From: Datisca glomerata
Taxonomy: Eukaryota; Streptophyta; Magnoliopsida; Cucurbitales; Datiscaceae
DNA length: 64,000 nucleotides
Direction of reading: 5' to 3'
NCBI GenBank assembly: GCA_003255025.1
Contig: QANY01007889.1
Location: forward strand, 634,203 to 698,202
Both the position numbers and the translations under genes were made by a program. Below the pieces are notes generated by a model. It did no database searches and was not told where the DNA came from. It saw only the letters and a program-made list of their open reading frames with translations. This document shows, piece by piece, positions 61,286 to 64,000 of this stretch. How positions within the stretch are numbered: the first letter of the stretch is position 1; every line of letters begins with the position of its first letter.

Positions 61286-61663
61286 ATGGGTTTCAAAGGG
61301 GTGGTGTCTTTCTTCTTTAGTAGCTTGATGAGGCTAAGATGGCAGTTGATGATGGAAGTAATATATATAAGTGAAAAGAGAAAGGTGAAGAAAGATGACG
61401 GATTAAGGGTGGGAGAAGGAGTTGAGGAGGATGAGTTGTGTTGCAGTGTGTGTTTGGGGAGATTAGTGGAAGGAGAGGAAGTTCGTGTTCTTCCATGTTT
61501 GCATGAGTTTCATAAGATATGCGTTGAGAGATGGTTCGATGAGTGCCAGAAAACATGTCCCGTTTGTCGGTTTTTGGTGGTGGAAGACCAATGTGTTTCG
61601 TCTGAAGTGCTTACAGAGGATTTGGTCATTTGGTTTTCTTCTTTTCACGTTGCTGGTTTCTGA
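61286..61663 (+). CDS. RING-H2 finger protein, probable E3 ubiquitin ligase
   Basis: A single-exon ORF of 125 aa from an ATG at 61286. The RING-H2 ligands are all present: C53-x2-C56-x14-C71-x-H73-x2-H76-x2-C79-x11-C91-x2-C94. The usual LPC.HEFH.ICV..W...TCPVCR context is intact. The N-terminal 30 residues are moderately hydrophobic (VVSFFFSSL), perhaps a weak membrane anchor, followed by a charged acidic linker. Small intronless RING-H2 proteins of this size in plants act as E3 ligases with an E2 enzyme; target unknown. The C-terminal 25 residues are not conserved. No neighbour suggests a pathway. Confidence 0.88.
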   Translation: MGFKGVVSFFFSSLMRLRWQLMMEVIYISEKRKVKKDDGLRVGEGVEEDELCCSVCLGRLVEGEEVRVLPCLHEFHKICVERWFDECQKTCPVCRFLVVEDQCVSSEVLTEDLVIWFSSFHVAGF

Positions 61664-63374
61664 ATTCAACCGTCATCTATTATTCATTTCCTTCATTGAA
61701 TTTTCAAAAAAAAATCACACTTTCCCCTATTTCTCATAGGTTTGAAGGTCATGAACAATGTAAATACCATTAGGCTTCTGGTAAATGCGTGTGCTCATAC
61801 TTTTTCCCCTTATGTATTCTATTGAAATTTTGTAGAGTGAAAAGTTTATTCAAATAAAATCGCAAAAGCACTTGCTAGAACATGTTTACGGTGAAATCTC
61901 GAGGACGATGTCAAAGTAATGTCTTCACAATCTGCAAAAGGCAAAGGTAAAGTAAGAAAGTGAGGTGTGGGGGGATTTCTTTTTTACCCCTAAGAATCTT
62001 AAGTTAGTTCGGGCTTAGAATATGGAGGTCAAGAGGGAGCAACAGGTGATGATAATTATGTATTTTAATAAATGTTGTAACTTCTCTTTATATAGTGTTA
62101 GTTAAGAAAGTAAGATAGTTGGAGTATAGCTACCCGTGTGGGGTCCATGGTGAAACTTTCCCATCAAATCTATTTTTAATACAATTTCTGGACTCGTCTT
62201 GAATTGAGACGACGTAGAACATATGCATGGGGAATGTTCCATTGCTTCTATTGGATTGCATTCAATTAATTGGCATTAACATACCTTAACCTTAGGGCAT
62301 TTAATGTCACATTTAAAAGTTAACAAGTTATAGCCAATTCCAACCTTTACAGGTCCCATGCCCTGGGGCTGTGCCACAGAAACATGAGTTTCCTAGGTCA
62401 AGTGTCCTTATTACCTTGCCTGATACAAGGTAATGTTGGGGCTTTTGCTTGGAATGTTAGGGTATCTTAGTGATACCCTTGTTTGGTATCTAATTTATGG
62501 CAAATTTTTAGATTCCAGCAATGTGGAGTTACCTTTCATTTGAAGTTATTTGAATACCTCCTAAATTGGGAGGTATCGGGATGCCCAGTAAATACTCACA
62601 CATGTAATACTACGACTATCCCCACCCTCATCTTTTCATCCGTCTCACAGTCTGCCACGTTTCTTCGTGAGCCTTCTAACGGTGGGTTAGATTACCTCAA
62701 CTAATTTTTATGAGTTTTTTCAATCAATTTGTGCCTTAACATGCTTCTCTGTCCTAACAAAATTTTCTTTCCTAACAAGCAGATAACTTCCTTAACAACG
62801 ACCATCAACTGCTTCTAGAATAATAGTCATATAGTTTCAGAAGAAGAAGAATAAATTGAAGATAGACGGTGTTGAAGAAGACGAAATTAAAGAGATGAGA
62901 GGGAGACCAAATCAAAGAGACAGACATGGCTTTGAAATAATCTTGAGCAATGGTTTTGGGGGTAAAACAACGAGAGAGATAATTGAAGTTTAGTTTTTGG
63001 ACTATTATTTTCTTAGATTTGAGAAATAACAATAATTGAAATGTATCATTACTTTACTCAAATTGAAACTTATGGACTATTAAAATAGATATGGATTGAC
63101 TCTAATTCTAGTATTATTTTAGTCTAAGGTTAAAATTGTATATTGAAAATTTATTATACTATTACCTTATATAGTCCATTAAAATAAATAAAATAATATT
63201 TAACACTCACAGTTAAAACATAACATTCACTTGAGTTAAGGTATAACATTCTCAAGTGATGACAAATAAAGTAATATTAACTTTTCAGACGTATACTTTC
63301 TCACAATTATATTCCAACAATTTTATTTTAAAAATCATTTACTCACAATCTTAATGTTCCCAAAAACTAAGGAC
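61664..63374. other. AT-rich intergenic DNA
   Basis: Includes the RING gene's 3' UTR. No other gene supported; the ORFs at 62483-62704 (+) and 62805-63032 (-) show no domain. Around 62460-62480 there is a short palindrome, gggtatcttagtgataccc. Confidence 0.5.
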
Positions 63375-63523
63375 TCAAGTTGGCTTCTCCTTGACCTCAT
63401 CAACAAATGTCCTTTTCAATCACGTAGAGGTGTTCGATACTTGGGGCGCGTGGTCAAGTTGGCTTCTCCTTGACCTCATCAACAAATGTCCTCTTCAATC
63501 ACGTAGAGGTGTTCGATACTTGG
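63375..63523 (+). repeat. Two-copy 79-bp tandem repeat
   Basis: The text tcaagttggcttctccttga through gatacttgg occurs at 63375-63444 and 63454-63523 with a single visible difference (ccttttc/cctcttc). The spacer ggcgcgtgg and downstream ccacgcgcc (63535-63543) are inverted copies of each other. Confidence 0.9.
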
Positions 63524-64000
63524 AGTACATGTGACCACGCGCCTAGGCCTCATGGAAATAGAGAATGATAAAATAAGTCAGTATAAATTATTACGTAATT
63601 TAAATATCATTTCTTCATTATATTCACAAGTCTTTTTATAGATTTATAGATCAAATTATGTCTCAATCATTTAATTAGGAAAAAAAGATAATTAAATTAC
63701 AAAGAGACGTTTTTTCCTTTCTCTGTCTTAGAAATTAGAAGAGGCCAAAAGACCCTGTTAGCTAGTGAGAGAGAGAGAGAAGGTGAGCGTGAGCTAAACA
63801 GAAAATAATAGACAGAGTTAGTAGGCTTTTTTATAACTGTTGGTCTTTACACCTCAGTTAACACAAAAGTAACATCCACCTTTCTATTTCCATGACAATT
63901 TCTCACACTTTTTTTTCTTTTTAGAAGGAAATGCACAAAAAAAAAAGGAATCCCCCAACATTTCTTCAAAAGGATCAAAGTAATACAATACAAATATAGA
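63524..64000. other. AT-rich DNA to the window end
   Basis: No gene supported. A GA run lies at 63765-63780 and a poly-A tract at 63938-63947. Confidence 0.5.

Noticed and set aside
61317..61739. ORFs overlapping the RING gene in other frames
   Set aside because: They are shadows of the RING-H2 coding frame, which alone has the ligand pattern.
1..64000. tRNA, rRNA, CRISPR, bacterial operons
   Set aside because: None seen by eye. The tRNA-like text at 3980-3997 is a retrotransposon primer site, and tandem repeats lack CRISPR spacing.

Overview
This is a plant nuclear genome window, most likely from a core eudicot. It is AT-rich, has spliced genes with typical GT-AG introns, and is filled with plant transposon classes (Athila-type Ty3, Ty1-copia, MuDR-like, hAT, PIF/Harbinger, CACTA, LINE). 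There are no bacterial operons, and I saw no rRNA, tRNA or CRISPR array by eye. Species cannot be named from the sequence alone.

Five protein-coding genes look real: (1) 14818-18493 (+), a four-exon DUF630/DUF632 protein of the NRG2 / REL2-like family (630 aa); (2) 21593-25932 (-), a twelve-exon RAD17 checkpoint clamp loader (601 aa) with an E2F-type site upstream; (3) 54554-57395 (+), a five-exon GDSL esterase/lipase (368 aa); (4) 59381-60202 (+), a three-exon preY / Trm112-like small protein (89 aa); (5) 61286-61663 (+), an intronless RING-H2 protein (125 aa). For the four spliced genes, hand-built exon joins keep one open frame through to the stop. Genes 1 and 2 converge; genes 3 to 5 are co-oriented.

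Layout: 1-2119 has no clear gene. 2120-13890 is nested LTR-retrotransposon material: a copia-type LTR split by an internally deleted Athila element (2627-9378), then a decayed copia pol and its 3' LTR. 14.3-26.3 kb is the gene island with genes 1 and 2 and several small MITEs. 26.35-33.13 kb is a decayed MuDR-like element with terminal inverted repeats of about 220 bp, itself interrupted by about 1 kb of GC-richer, organelle-like DNA. 33.24-35.25 kb is a hAT-type element with a near-perfect 8-bp target duplication. 36-37.4 kb is a dead PIF/Harbinger transposase. 38.7-39.1 kb is a LINE-type RNase H fragment. 40.6-49.2 kb is an antisense copia element broken by a hAT element, a 420-bp tandem duplication and a 4.6-kb CACTA element (TSD TCC). 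50.4-53.5 kb is a GA-rich CACTA-like repeat family. 54.5-61.7 kb is the second gene island.

Most notable points: a local tandem duplication (57.1-59.3 kb) that copied the last GDSL exon together with the promoter of the preY gene; a GC-AG intron paired with a NAGNAG acceptor in gene 1; three hAT-type insertions sharing one TIR style; and the mitochondrial-like insert inside the MuDR-like transposase. I found no convincing new multi-gene system. All homology calls are from recognition by eye, with no database search.
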